Shown piece after piece: positions 1-5,477 of a stretch of 9,932 bases of DNA (the stretch's first letter is position 1; the number at the start of each line of letters is the position of its first letter). Position numbers and translations under genes: made by a program. Location: positions 1 to 9,932 of the forward strand of contig JAFIEC010000367.1 of the NCBI GenBank assembly GCA_020832725.1, written 5' to 3'. This stretch comes from Paracoccaceae bacterium (GTDB lineage: Bacteria > Pseudomonadota > Alphaproteobacteria > Rhodobacterales > Rhodobacteraceae). The notes beneath the pieces are model-generated. The model did no database searches, was not told the DNA's origin, and saw only the letters and a list, made by a program, of their open reading frames with translations.

Positions 1-22
1 CGCGCCTTCGGGCGCGGCCCTT
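1..22 (+). terminator. Hairpin at left edge, probable terminator of the upstream gene (cut by window)
   Basis: Bases 1-6 (CGCGCC) and 11-16 (GGCGCG) form a perfect 6-bp stem around a stable TTCG tetraloop. The next bases, ggccctt, suggest the stem continues leftward beyond the window. Only a short T run follows. The gene before pnp is usually rpsO, so this is probably its terminator or the rpsO-pnp intergenic hairpin. The missing left side prevents a firmer call. Confidence 0.5.
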
Positions 23-100
23 CCATTCGGGGAGTGCACTTCCCGCCGACGCGCCGCTCGCCAGGCTCCATGGGCGGCACGACCATGCAACAGGGGAGCC

Positions 101-144
101 ACGGGCAGGCAGCCCGTCCGCACCGGCACTGCGCCCAACGGGGC
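101..144 (+). promoter_or_regulatory. Two tandem hairpins in the pnp leader
   Basis: ACGGGC (101-106) pairs with GCCCGT (112-117) around a 5-nt loop. GCCC (133-136) can pair with GGGC (141-144) around AACG, although other pairings of the 123-151 stretch are possible. In enterobacteria the rpsO-pnp leader folds into a stem that RNase III cuts and PNPase uses for autoregulation. A similar role here is inference from position only. No convincing -35/-10 pair was seen in 23-166, so pnp may also be read from upstream. Confidence 0.3.
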
Positions 145-166
145 CGGGCCGTCCGAAAGGTAGACG

Positions 167-2302
167 ATGTTCGAAATTCACAAGAGATCCATGCAGTGGG
201 GGAACGAGACCCTCACCCTCGAGACCGGCAAGATCGCGCGCCAGGCCGACGCCTGCGTGATCGCCACCTATGGCGAGACCAGCGTGATGGCGGCGGTGAC
301 CTTCGCCAAGCGTGCGAACCCCGCGCTCGATTTCCTGCCGCTTACGGTTCATTATCAGGAAAAATACTATGCCGCCGGCAAGATTCCGGGCGGCTTCTTC
401 AAGCGCGAGGCGCGCCCCTCCGACAAGGAGACGCTGACCTCCCGGCTGATCGACCGGCCGATCCGGCCGCTGTTCGTTCCCGGCTTCCGCAACGAGATCA
501 ACGTGATCGCCACCGTGCTGTCGCATGATCTGGAGAACGATCCCGACATCCTCGCGATGATCGCCGTTTCGGCGGCGCTGACGCTGTCCGGTGCCCCCTT
601 CATGGGCCCGATCGGCGCGGCTCGTGTCGGCTTTGCCAATGGCGAATACCTCCTCAACCCCACCGTTCCCGACATGGACAAGCTGCGCGGTAATCCCGAA
701 CAGCGCCTCGATCTGGTGGTGGCGGGGACGGCCGACGCCGTGATGATGGTGGAATCCGAGGCCTATGAGCTGTCCGAGGCCGAGATGCTGGGCGCGGTCA
801 AGTTCGGCCACGATGCGATGAAGCCCGTGATCGACCTGATCGTCGATCTGGCAGAGGTCGCGGCGAAGGAGCCGTTTGACTTCCAGGCTCCCGATTATGC
901 CGCGCTCTACGAGCGTGTGAAAGCCGCAGGCGAGGCGCAGATGCGTGCCGCCTTCGCGCTTCGCGACAAACAGGAGCGTCAGACCGCCATCGATGCCGCC
1001 CGCACGGCGATCCTCGAGGCGCTGACCGAGGAAGAGCAGGCCGACAGCAACCTCAAGACCTGCTTCAAGAAGCTGGAATCGGCCATCCTGCGCGGTGACA
1101 TCATCGCCGGGGGTGCCCGGATCGACGGGCGGGACAATCGGACCGTGCGGCCCATCGTCAGCGAGACGGGCCTTCTGCCCCGCACCCATGGCTCGGCCCT
1201 GTTCACCCGGGGCGAGACCCAGGCGCTGGTCGTGACCACGCTGGGCACGGGCGAGGACGAGCAGTTCATCGACGCGCTGCATGGGACCTCCAAGTCAAAC
1301 TTCCTGCTGCACTACAACTTCCCCCCCTATTCGGTGGGCGAAGTCGGCCGCATGGGCCCCCCGGGGCGGCGCGAGGTCGGGCATGGCAAGCTGGCATGGC
1401 GTGCGCTGCAGGCCGTGTTGCCCGCACCGACCGATTTTCCCTACACGATCCGCGTTGTCTCCGAGATCACGGAGTCGAACGGTTCTTCCTCGATGGCCTC
1501 CGTCTGCGGCGGCTCGCTCAGCATGATGGATGCGGGCGTGCCGCTGAAGGCACCGGTGGCAGGTGTGGCGATGGGTCTGATCCTCGAGGAGGATGGGCGC
1601 TTTGCCGTGCTGACCGACATCCTCGGCGACGAGGATCATCTGGGCGACATGGACTTCAAGGTGGCCGGAACAGCCGACGGTATCACGTCGCTGCAAATGG
1701 ACATCAAGGTCGCCGGGGTCACCACCGACATCATGGAGAAGGCACTGGAGCAGGCCCGCGACGGGCGGCTGCACATCCTGGACGAGATGGGCAAGGCGCT
1801 GTCCTCTGCCAACGACTTCTCGGTCCATGCCCCCCGGATCGAGACCATGACCGTGCCCACCGACAAGATCCGCGAGGTCATCGGCTCGGGTGGCAAGGTC
1901 ATCCGCGAGATCGTCGAGGTGTCTGGTGCCAAGGTGGACATCAATGACGAGGGGATCATCAAGATCGCGTCGTCCGACCACAATGCCATCCGCAAGGCCT
2001 ACGACATGATCTATGCGATCGTGGCCGAACCGGAGGTGGGCCATGTCTACACCGGCCGTGTAGTCAAGCTGATGGATTTCGGTGCCTTCGTGAACTTCTT
2101 CGGCAAGCGTGACGGGCTGGTCCACATCAGCCAGATCACCGACCGCCGCCTCAAGCACCCCAACGAGGTGTTGCAGGAAGGTCAGGAGGTCAAGGTGAAA
2201 CTGCTGGGCTTTGACGATCGCGGCAAGGTGCGCCTGTCCATGCGGATCGTCGATCAGACCACGGGCGAGGAAATCGCCGAAGGGGCTGACGCCGACGCCT
2301 GA
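167..2302 (+). CDS. pnp: Polyribonucleotide nucleotidyltransferase (PNPase)
   Basis: PNPase is a cytoplasmic trimer that degrades RNA 3'-to-5' by phosphorolysis, releasing nucleoside diphosphates. It can also add 3' tails, and it acts in mRNA decay with RNase E. The 711 residues match the usual family length. In order there are a first RNase PH-like core (about 10-145, with the typical AGKIPGGFFKREARPSDKE stretch), a helical linker domain, a second RNase PH core, a KH domain with the GSGGK loop at 573-577, and an S1 domain from about 625 to 694. The second core carries the conserved acidic cluster GDEDHLGDMDFK at 487-498, where the metal-binding aspartates lie. The ATG at 167 follows GAAAGG at 155-160 with good spacing and gives the standard family N-terminus. 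Nothing looks truncated. An intrinsic terminator follows 25 bp after the stop. Confidence 0.98.
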   Translation: MFEIHKRSMQWGNETLTLETGKIARQADACVIATYGETSVMAAVTFAKRANPALDFLPLTVHYQEKYYAAGKIPGGFFKREARPSDKETLTSRLIDRPIRPLFVPGFRNEINVIATVLSHDLENDPDILAMIAVSAALTLSGAPFMGPIGAARVGFANGEYLLNPTVPDMDKLRGNPEQRLDLVVAGTADAVMMVESEAYELSEAEMLGAVKFGHDAMKPVIDLIVDLAEVAAKEPFDFQAPDYAALYERVKAAGEAQMRAAFALRDKQERQTAIDAARTAILEALTEEEQADSNLKTCFKKLESAILRGDIIAGGARIDGRDNRTVRPIVSETGLLPRTHGSALFTRGETQALVVTTLGTGEDEQFIDALHGTSKSNFLLHYNFPPYSVGEVGRMGPPGRREVGHGKLAWRALQAVLPAPTDFPYTIRVVSEITESNGSSSMASVCGGSLSMMDAGVPLKAPVAGVAMGLILEEDGRFAVLTDILGDEDHLGDMDFKVAGTADGITSLQMDIKVAGVTTDIMEKALEQARDGRLHILDEMGKALSSANDFSVHAPRIETMTVPTDKIREVIGSGGKVIREIVEVSGAKVDINDEGIIKIASSDHNAIRKAYDMIYAIVAEPEVGHVYTGRVVKLMDFGAFVNFFGKRDGLVHISQITDRRLKHPNEVLQEGQEVKVKLLGFDDRGKVRLSMRIVDQTTGEEIAEGADADA

Positions 2303-2327
2303 TCCGGCTGGATGCGACAATGATTTG

Positions 2328-2356
2328 GGCCCCGGGGGAAATCCCGGGGCCTTTTT
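2328..2356 (+). terminator. Rho-independent terminator of pnp
   Basis: A perfect 9-bp GC-rich stem, GGCCCCGGG (2328-2336) with CCCGGGGCC (2343-2351), encloses a 6-nt loop and is followed at once by five T residues (2352-2356). It lies just after the pnp stop and before the Zur-like site, so it separates pnp from the next transcription unit. Confidence 0.9.
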
Positions 2357-2378
2357 CGTGGCGTACGCGGGACACACT

Positions 2379-2393
2379 TGTTACGATATAACA
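2379..2393 (+). promoter_or_regulatory. Zur-like operator upstream of the zigA-type operon
   Basis: The 15-mer TGTTACGATATAACA matches the classical proteobacterial Zur core TGTTATANTATAACA at every defined position except two in the left half. The right half, TATAACAT, is perfect when extended by one base. The TGTTA and TAACA arms form a 5-bp inverted repeat with a 5-bp centre. It contains TATAAC (2387-2392), which could serve as a -10 element, so bound Zur would block RNA polymerase. No good -35 is visible 16-18 bp upstream of that hexamer. The first gene downstream belongs to COG0523, many members of which are Zur-regulated, and this raises confidence. The remaining leader, 2394-2462, contains CCGCGG at 2410-2415 and again at 2430-2435, which could pair. 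Confidence 0.75.
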
Positions 2394-2462
2394 TACGTGC
2401 TACCTGCCTCCGCGGTCGGATCGCGACGGCCGCGGCCCAATCCAGCAGGGAGCAGGATATTC

Positions 2463-3683
2463 ATGACGCAACAGGACAGACGCCTGCCCGTGACCGTGCT
2501 CTCGGGCTTTCTCGGGGCCGGCAAGACGACGCTGCTCAATCACGTCCTGAACAACCGCGAGTGGCGGCGGGTGGCGGTGATCGTCAATGACATGTCGGAG
2601 GTCAACATCGATGCGGACCTCGTGGAGGCGGGAGTCGATCTCAGCCGCAGCGAGGAAAAGCTGGTGGAAATGTCCAATGGCTGCATCTGCTGCACCCTGC
2701 GTGATGATCTGCTGGCCGAGGTGAACAGGCTCGCGGCGGAAGGGCGGTTCGATTATCTGCTCATCGAATCGACGGGTATCTCCGAGCCGCTCCCGGTTGC
2801 CGCCACCTTTGATTTCCGGACCGAGGAGGGCGAGAGCCTGTCCGATGTCGCGCGGCTCGATACGATGGTGACGGTGGTCGATGCGGTGAACCTGCTGAGG
2901 GATTTCTCCAGCCACGATTTCCTCCGCGACCGCGGCGAAAGCCTGGGCGAGGAGGACAACCGTACTCTTGTCGATCTGCTGACCGAGCAGATCGAATTCG
3001 CCGATGTCGTGGTCCTGAACAAGGTGGCCGATGCCGGGCCGGAACGTGCCGATGCCGCGCGCAAGATCGTGCGGGCACTCAACCCCGACGCGCGGCTGAT
3101 CGAGACCGACTTCTCGAAGGTCGATCAGGCGCAGATCTTCGATACCGGCCTGTTCGATTTCGAGACCGCCCACGAACACCCGCTCTGGGCCAAGGAGCTT
3201 TACGGCTTTGCCGAGCACGTGCCCGAGACAGAGGAATATGGCATCTCCTCCTTCGTCTATCGCGCCCGCGCGCCGTTCCATCCGCAAAGGGTGCATGATG
3301 TTCTGAACGGCGACCTGCCCGGTGTCATCCGGGCCAAGGGCCATTTCTGGATGGCGACCCGGCCGAACTGGGTGGCGGAGTTCTCGCTCGCCGGGGCCAT
3401 CTCCAGCGTGAAGCCGTTGGGCGGCTGGTGGGCCGCCGTGCCCCGCGAGCATTGGCCGGACCATCCCGAGGCGCTTGAAAAGATGCGCGAGAACTGGATC
3501 GAGCCCTGGGGCGACCGCCGGCAGGAACTGGTCTTCATCGGGGCGGGAATGGACCAGGCGGCCATCACCGAAGCCCTTGATGCCGCGCTGCTGCCCGAGG
3601 AGGCAGGCTTTGCTCCTGAGGCATGGCAAGGCCTGCCCGACCCCTTCCCGCGATGGAGCCAGCGCCGGGAGGCCGCCGAATGA
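2463..3683 (+). CDS. zigA: COG0523 (CobW/ZigA-type) zinc-linked GTPase
   Basis: COG0523 proteins are cytoplasmic G3E GTPases that act as metallochaperones or insertases. The ZigA/YciC group is induced by zinc starvation. The 406 residues show a P-loop GFLGAGKTT at 15-23, the metal-binding GCICC motif (C74, C76, C77), ESTGISEP at 102-109 around the switch/Walker B region, a guanine-specificity motif NKVAD at 186-190, and a CobW C-terminal domain from about 259 to 390. The base-recognition aspartate falls one position later than in the classical NKxD. The closest remembered relatives are alphaproteobacterial 'CobW' proteins of this subfamily, which are not the cobalamin enzyme. ATG 2463 is chosen because the family N-terminus begins there and GGGAG (2448-2452) and AGGA (2454-2457) precede it. 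The frame stays open upstream into pnp, but that part is not family-like. It is the first gene after the Zur-like site, and its stop overlaps the next start (ATGA). The symbol is by subfamily, not proven orthology. Confidence 0.88.
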   Translation: MTQQDRRLPVTVLSGFLGAGKTTLLNHVLNNREWRRVAVIVNDMSEVNIDADLVEAGVDLSRSEEKLVEMSNGCICCTLRDDLLAEVNRLAAEGRFDYLLIESTGISEPLPVAATFDFRTEEGESLSDVARLDTMVTVVDAVNLLRDFSSHDFLRDRGESLGEEDNRTLVDLLTEQIEFADVVVLNKVADAGPERADAARKIVRALNPDARLIETDFSKVDQAQIFDTGLFDFETAHEHPLWAKELYGFAEHVPETEEYGISSFVYRARAPFHPQRVHDVLNGDLPGVIRAKGHFWMATRPNWVAEFSLAGAISSVKPLGGWWAAVPREHWPDHPEALEKMRENWIEPWGDRRQELVFIGAGMDQAAITEALDAALLPEEAGFAPEAWQGLPDPFPRWSQRREAAE

Positions 3684-4306
3684 ATGCGCCGTCGCGCAGC
3701 TTCGGTTCGGTCGTGGAGGGCCATGCGCCGGAGGTGCTGGCCCGGATCGCCCAGCCCGGCGTGGCTCTGGCCGTATGGCGGCGCGCGCCCCATCCCGATT
3801 TCGCGTGCTGGATCGATGCCGTGCCGCCAGAGCGTCTGCCACGCTTGCGGGCGCGGGTTGCAGCCGGACATGTCGCCGATGTGGTGACGGCGGCCTGCGA
3901 TGCCGCAGGGCTGAAGGCGCACCCCATGCGCGCATGGCTGGCCGAGGATGCCGGCGCGCTGGGTGCGATTGTAGCGGAGGTTCTGGAGAGTCCGTTTCTC
4001 GGCATCCGTCTCGATGTCATCGACACCGACGCCTGCCGACGCTTTCACCTCGATCGGGTCCGGGCCCGTATGCTGTGCACCTATCGCGGGACCGGAACGG
4101 AATATGGGCAAACCGGGCCCGATGGCGGGCCCCCCACGCGTACGGCGCGTCTGGCACGCGGCGAGGCGGGGCTGTTTCGTGGCGCACTCTGGGCTGAATC
4201 CGACCAGCCGGGCCTTGTCCATCGCTCACCCCCGATCGAGGGGACCGGAGAGACGCGGCTTTTGCTGGTCCTGGACGCAGCCGGTCCCGAGGACGAGGCC
4301 GAGTGA
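3680..4306 (+). CDS. DUF1826 family protein, possible Fe(II)/2-oxoglutarate oxygenase fold
   Basis: The 208-residue product matches my recollection of DUF1826 through its RFHLDRVRARMLCTYRGTGTE and HRSPP ... ETRLLLVLD stretches. The function is unknown. DUF1826 genes have been noted beside COG0523 genes in zinc-responsive loci. H123-x-D125, then H181 and R193, have the order and spacing (about 55 and 12 residues) of the iron ligands and 2-oxoglutarate-binding arginine of Fe(II)/2OG oxygenases. The strand-like residues around them fit a C-terminal jelly-roll. No signal peptide or membrane segment is seen, so it is probably cytoplasmic. The start ATG overlaps the GTPase stop as ATGA, and a strong GGGAGG at 3667-3672 sits 7 nt upstream. 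This choice drops 19 residues of open frame that lie inside the previous gene. Translational coupling implies expression with the GTPase. Confidence 0.85.
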   Translation: MNAPSRSFGSVVEGHAPEVLARIAQPGVALAVWRRAPHPDFACWIDAVPPERLPRLRARVAAGHVADVVTAACDAAGLKAHPMRAWLAEDAGALGAIVAEVLESPFLGIRLDVIDTDACRRFHLDRVRARMLCTYRGTGTEYGQTGPDGGPPTRTARLARGEAGLFRGALWAESDQPGLVHRSPPIEGTGETRLLLVLDAAGPEDEAE

Positions 4307-4623
4307 AGGGGGGCGGCGCCCGGGGCAATCTGCGCACGGGGCTGCACCGCAGAGCGCGGCAGGGGCCCGTCATGGCGCGCTACGACGCCTTGCCCGCTCC
4401 GCTGCGGCAATGGCTGGCCCGTGCAGCGCTGCCATGGTCGCCGGAATCGGCGCTTCGGCTGTGGCGCCGGGCGCTTGCCGAACAGGCTGCGACCGACAAG
4501 GCCCTTGACCGTCTTGCCCGGGCCGAAGCCGCTGCACTGGCGCGGGATGCCGCCGCGATCTGGGGCGGATCGTATCCTGCAGCCGGGGCCCGGGACAGGG
4601 GCGTGTCACCGCCCCCGCGCTGA
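4303..4623 (+). CDS. Small basic DUF6525-like protein
   Basis: This 106-residue protein has no known function. The conserved-looking parts are the basic N-terminus RGNLRTGLHRRARQG (about 8-22), then a Trp/Pro-rich segment with LRQWLARAALPWSPESALRLWRR (about 34-56) and a helical Ala/Arg/Leu segment ending near AIWGGSYPAAG. From memory this resembles Rhodobacterales DUF6525, and I did not check it against a database. It has no cysteine and only one histidine, so it is not an obvious zinc binder. The high arginine content would suit nucleic acid or ribosome contact, but this is speculation. The GTG start overlaps the DUF1826 stop as GTGA, with GAGG (4295-4298) in front. A later in-frame ATG at 4372 would remove the basic N-terminus. 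It is the third, translationally coupled gene of the putative Zur operon and ends 9 bp from the convergent peroxiredoxin stop. Confidence 0.7.
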   Translation: MKGGGARGNLRTGLHRRARQGPVMARYDALPAPLRQWLARAALPWSPESALRLWRRALAEQAATDKALDRLARAEAAALARDAAAIWGGSYPAAGARDRGVSPPPR

Positions 4624-4647
4624 AGGCCGGGTTCAGGCAGGGGCCTT
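4623..4647. terminator. Weak hairpin between convergent genes
   Basis: AAGGCC (4623-4628) and GGCCTT (4642-4647) can form a 6-bp stem covering both convergent stop codons. There is no T tract on either strand, so it may not terminate transcription alone. No better terminator was seen between the two genes. Confidence 0.25.
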
Positions 4648-5286
4648 GATGGTTCTCAGGTAGGGCAGAACCTCGTCCACCTCACCGAACTTGTCGCGCG
4701 CCTGCTCGGTTGTCAGCGAGAGCGCCACGATCATGTCCTCGCCCGGGCGCCAGTTGGCCGGCGTGGCAAGCGGCGCACCCTCGGTCGCGCGGATTGCATC
4801 CAGCGCGCGCAGGATCTCGTCGAAGTTGCGCCCGACCGACATCGGATAGATCAGCTGAAGGCGAATCTTCTTGTCGGGCCCGATGATGAAGGTCGTGCGT
4901 ACCGTGGCGGTGTCGTTGGCCGTGCGGCCATCTGGAAGCCAGGCCTCGGCGGGCAGCATGTCATAGAGCTTGGCGATCTCGAGTTTGTCGTCGGCGATGA
5001 TGGGAAAGCCGCCCGGCTTGCCCGACACCTTCTCGACATCTGCCACCCAGCGTCTGTGCTCCTCCACGGGATCGATCGAGATGCCCGCAACCTTGGTGTT
5101 GCGTTGCGCGAACGCGTCGGCAAGCCGCGCCACGGCACCGAATTCGGTGGTGCAGACGGGGGTAAAATCCTTGGGGTGGCTGAACAGGATCGCATAGCTG
5201 TCCCCGATCCAGTCGTGCCACGACAGCGTGCCCTGGGTCGAGTCGGCGGTGAAATCCGGTGCGGTATCGTTGATGCGCAGGGACAT
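4633..5286 (-). CDS. 1-Cys peroxiredoxin (Prx6 family)
   Basis: Peroxiredoxins of this group reduce hydrogen peroxide and organic hydroperoxides through one peroxidatic cysteine, which is regenerated by an external thiol. The 217 residues begin with a thioredoxin-fold AhpC/TSA domain. The active-site motif HPKDFTPVCTTEF has peroxidatic C45, with T42 and conserved R130 (in DTATVRTTF). C45 is the only cysteine, so no resolving cysteine exists. The long C-terminal part (YPMSVGRNFDEIL, TPANWRPGEDMIV, ending in LPYLRTIKAPA) is typical of the Prx6 group. ATG 5286 is chosen because a strong ribosome binding site sits 6 nt before it. An upstream in-frame TTG at 5304 overlaps that site and is unlikely. 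A good promoter lies directly upstream. No signal peptide is seen, so the protein is cytoplasmic. Confidence 0.96.
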   Translation of the reverse strand: MSLRINDTAPDFTADSTQGTLSWHDWIGDSYAILFSHPKDFTPVCTTEFGAVARLADAFAQRNTKVAGISIDPVEEHRRWVADVEKVSGKPGGFPIIADDKLEIAKLYDMLPAEAWLPDGRTANDTATVRTTFIIGPDKKIRLQLIYPMSVGRNFDEILRALDAIRATEGAPLATPANWRPGEDMIVALSLTTEQARDKFGEVDEVLPYLRTIKAPA

Positions 5287-5292
5287 GGACGT

Positions 5293-5301
5293 TCCTTTCC
5301 T
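5293..5301 (-). promoter_or_regulatory. Ribosome binding site fixing the peroxiredoxin start
   Basis: On the - strand AGGAAAGGA lies 6 nt before ATG 5286. This supports that start over the upstream in-frame TTG at 5304, whose reading would begin just before the site itself. Confidence 0.8.
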
Positions 5302-5317
5302 CAAGCTATAACACTTA

Positions 5318-5344
5318 ATTATATCTGCATATAAGAATTTTCAA
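5318..5344 (-). promoter_or_regulatory. Sigma70-type promoter of the peroxiredoxin gene
   Basis: On the - strand a perfect -10 hexamer TATAAT (5323-5318) is preceded by TTGAAA (5344-5339) with a 15-bp spacer. That is shorter than the ideal 17 bp, so an activator or different -35 use is possible. Transcription would start near 5311, giving a leader of about 25 nt. The element lies in an AT-rich island (about 5306-5345) that stands out against the GC-rich surroundings. Confidence 0.6.
5319..5334. promoter_or_regulatory. 16-bp perfect palindrome, candidate operator in a divergent promoter region
   Basis: TTATAT (5319-5324), CTGC, ATATAA (5329-5334) form a perfect 6-bp inverted repeat with a 4-bp centre. 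It overlaps most of the peroxiredoxin -10 on the - strand and a possible -10 TATAAG (5330-5335) on the + strand toward the aldehyde dehydrogenase, so a dimeric regulator here could control both genes. I could not match it to a known OxyR, FNR or Fur-family site. The palindrome could also arise by chance from two facing -10 elements. Confidence 0.4.
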
Positions 5345-5465
5345 TCGTGGACGCCGCGCCCTTCTGTCGCGGCGCTGTCTCGGCCCGGGGTGGCGGTGCT
5401 TGCGTCACGAGAGGCGGGATGCGACCAATGCAGCCGACAAGACGCGCCTCGGCGTGCCGTTGCGG

Positions 5466-5474
5466 AAAGGAGGA
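5466..5474 (+). promoter_or_regulatory. Strong ribosome binding site fixing the aldehyde dehydrogenase start
   Basis: AAAGGAGGA is a near-perfect anti-16S match ending 3 nt before ATG 5478. It makes that ATG the start and rules out the 26-codon upstream extension that would begin at TTG 5400. Confidence 0.85.
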
Positions 5475-5477
5475 GTC

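Noticed and set aside
34..528. + strand open frame of 164 codons overlapping the pnp start
   Set aside because: It is out of frame with pnp for most of its length and yields an Arg/Asp-rich nonsense product.
1295..2377. Long - strand open frame (360 codons) opposite pnp
   Set aside because: It is antisense to a complete, unmistakable pnp, its product is His/Asp/Gly-rich without domains, and such frames are expected in GC-rich DNA.
2211..2462. Upstream extension of the zigA-type gene into pnp
   Set aside because: The extra 84 codons overlap the pnp end, the terminator and the Zur-like site, while the family N-terminus and a ribosome binding site occur at 2463.
2400..3935. Long - strand open frame (511 codons) opposite the GTPase and DUF1826 genes
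   Set aside because: It spans two well-supported sense genes and the Zur-side leader, and its translation shows no recognisable motif.
5306..5345. OxyR, FNR or second Zur site upstream of the peroxiredoxin
   Set aside because: TGTTATAG on the - strand resembles one Zur half-site but has no partner at the right spacing. Neither ATAG-N7-CTAT repeats nor TTGAT-N4-ATCAA could be aligned.
5400..5477. TTG-initiated extension of the aldehyde dehydrogenase
   Set aside because: A near-perfect ribosome binding site directly precedes ATG 5478, and the extension is not ALDH-like.
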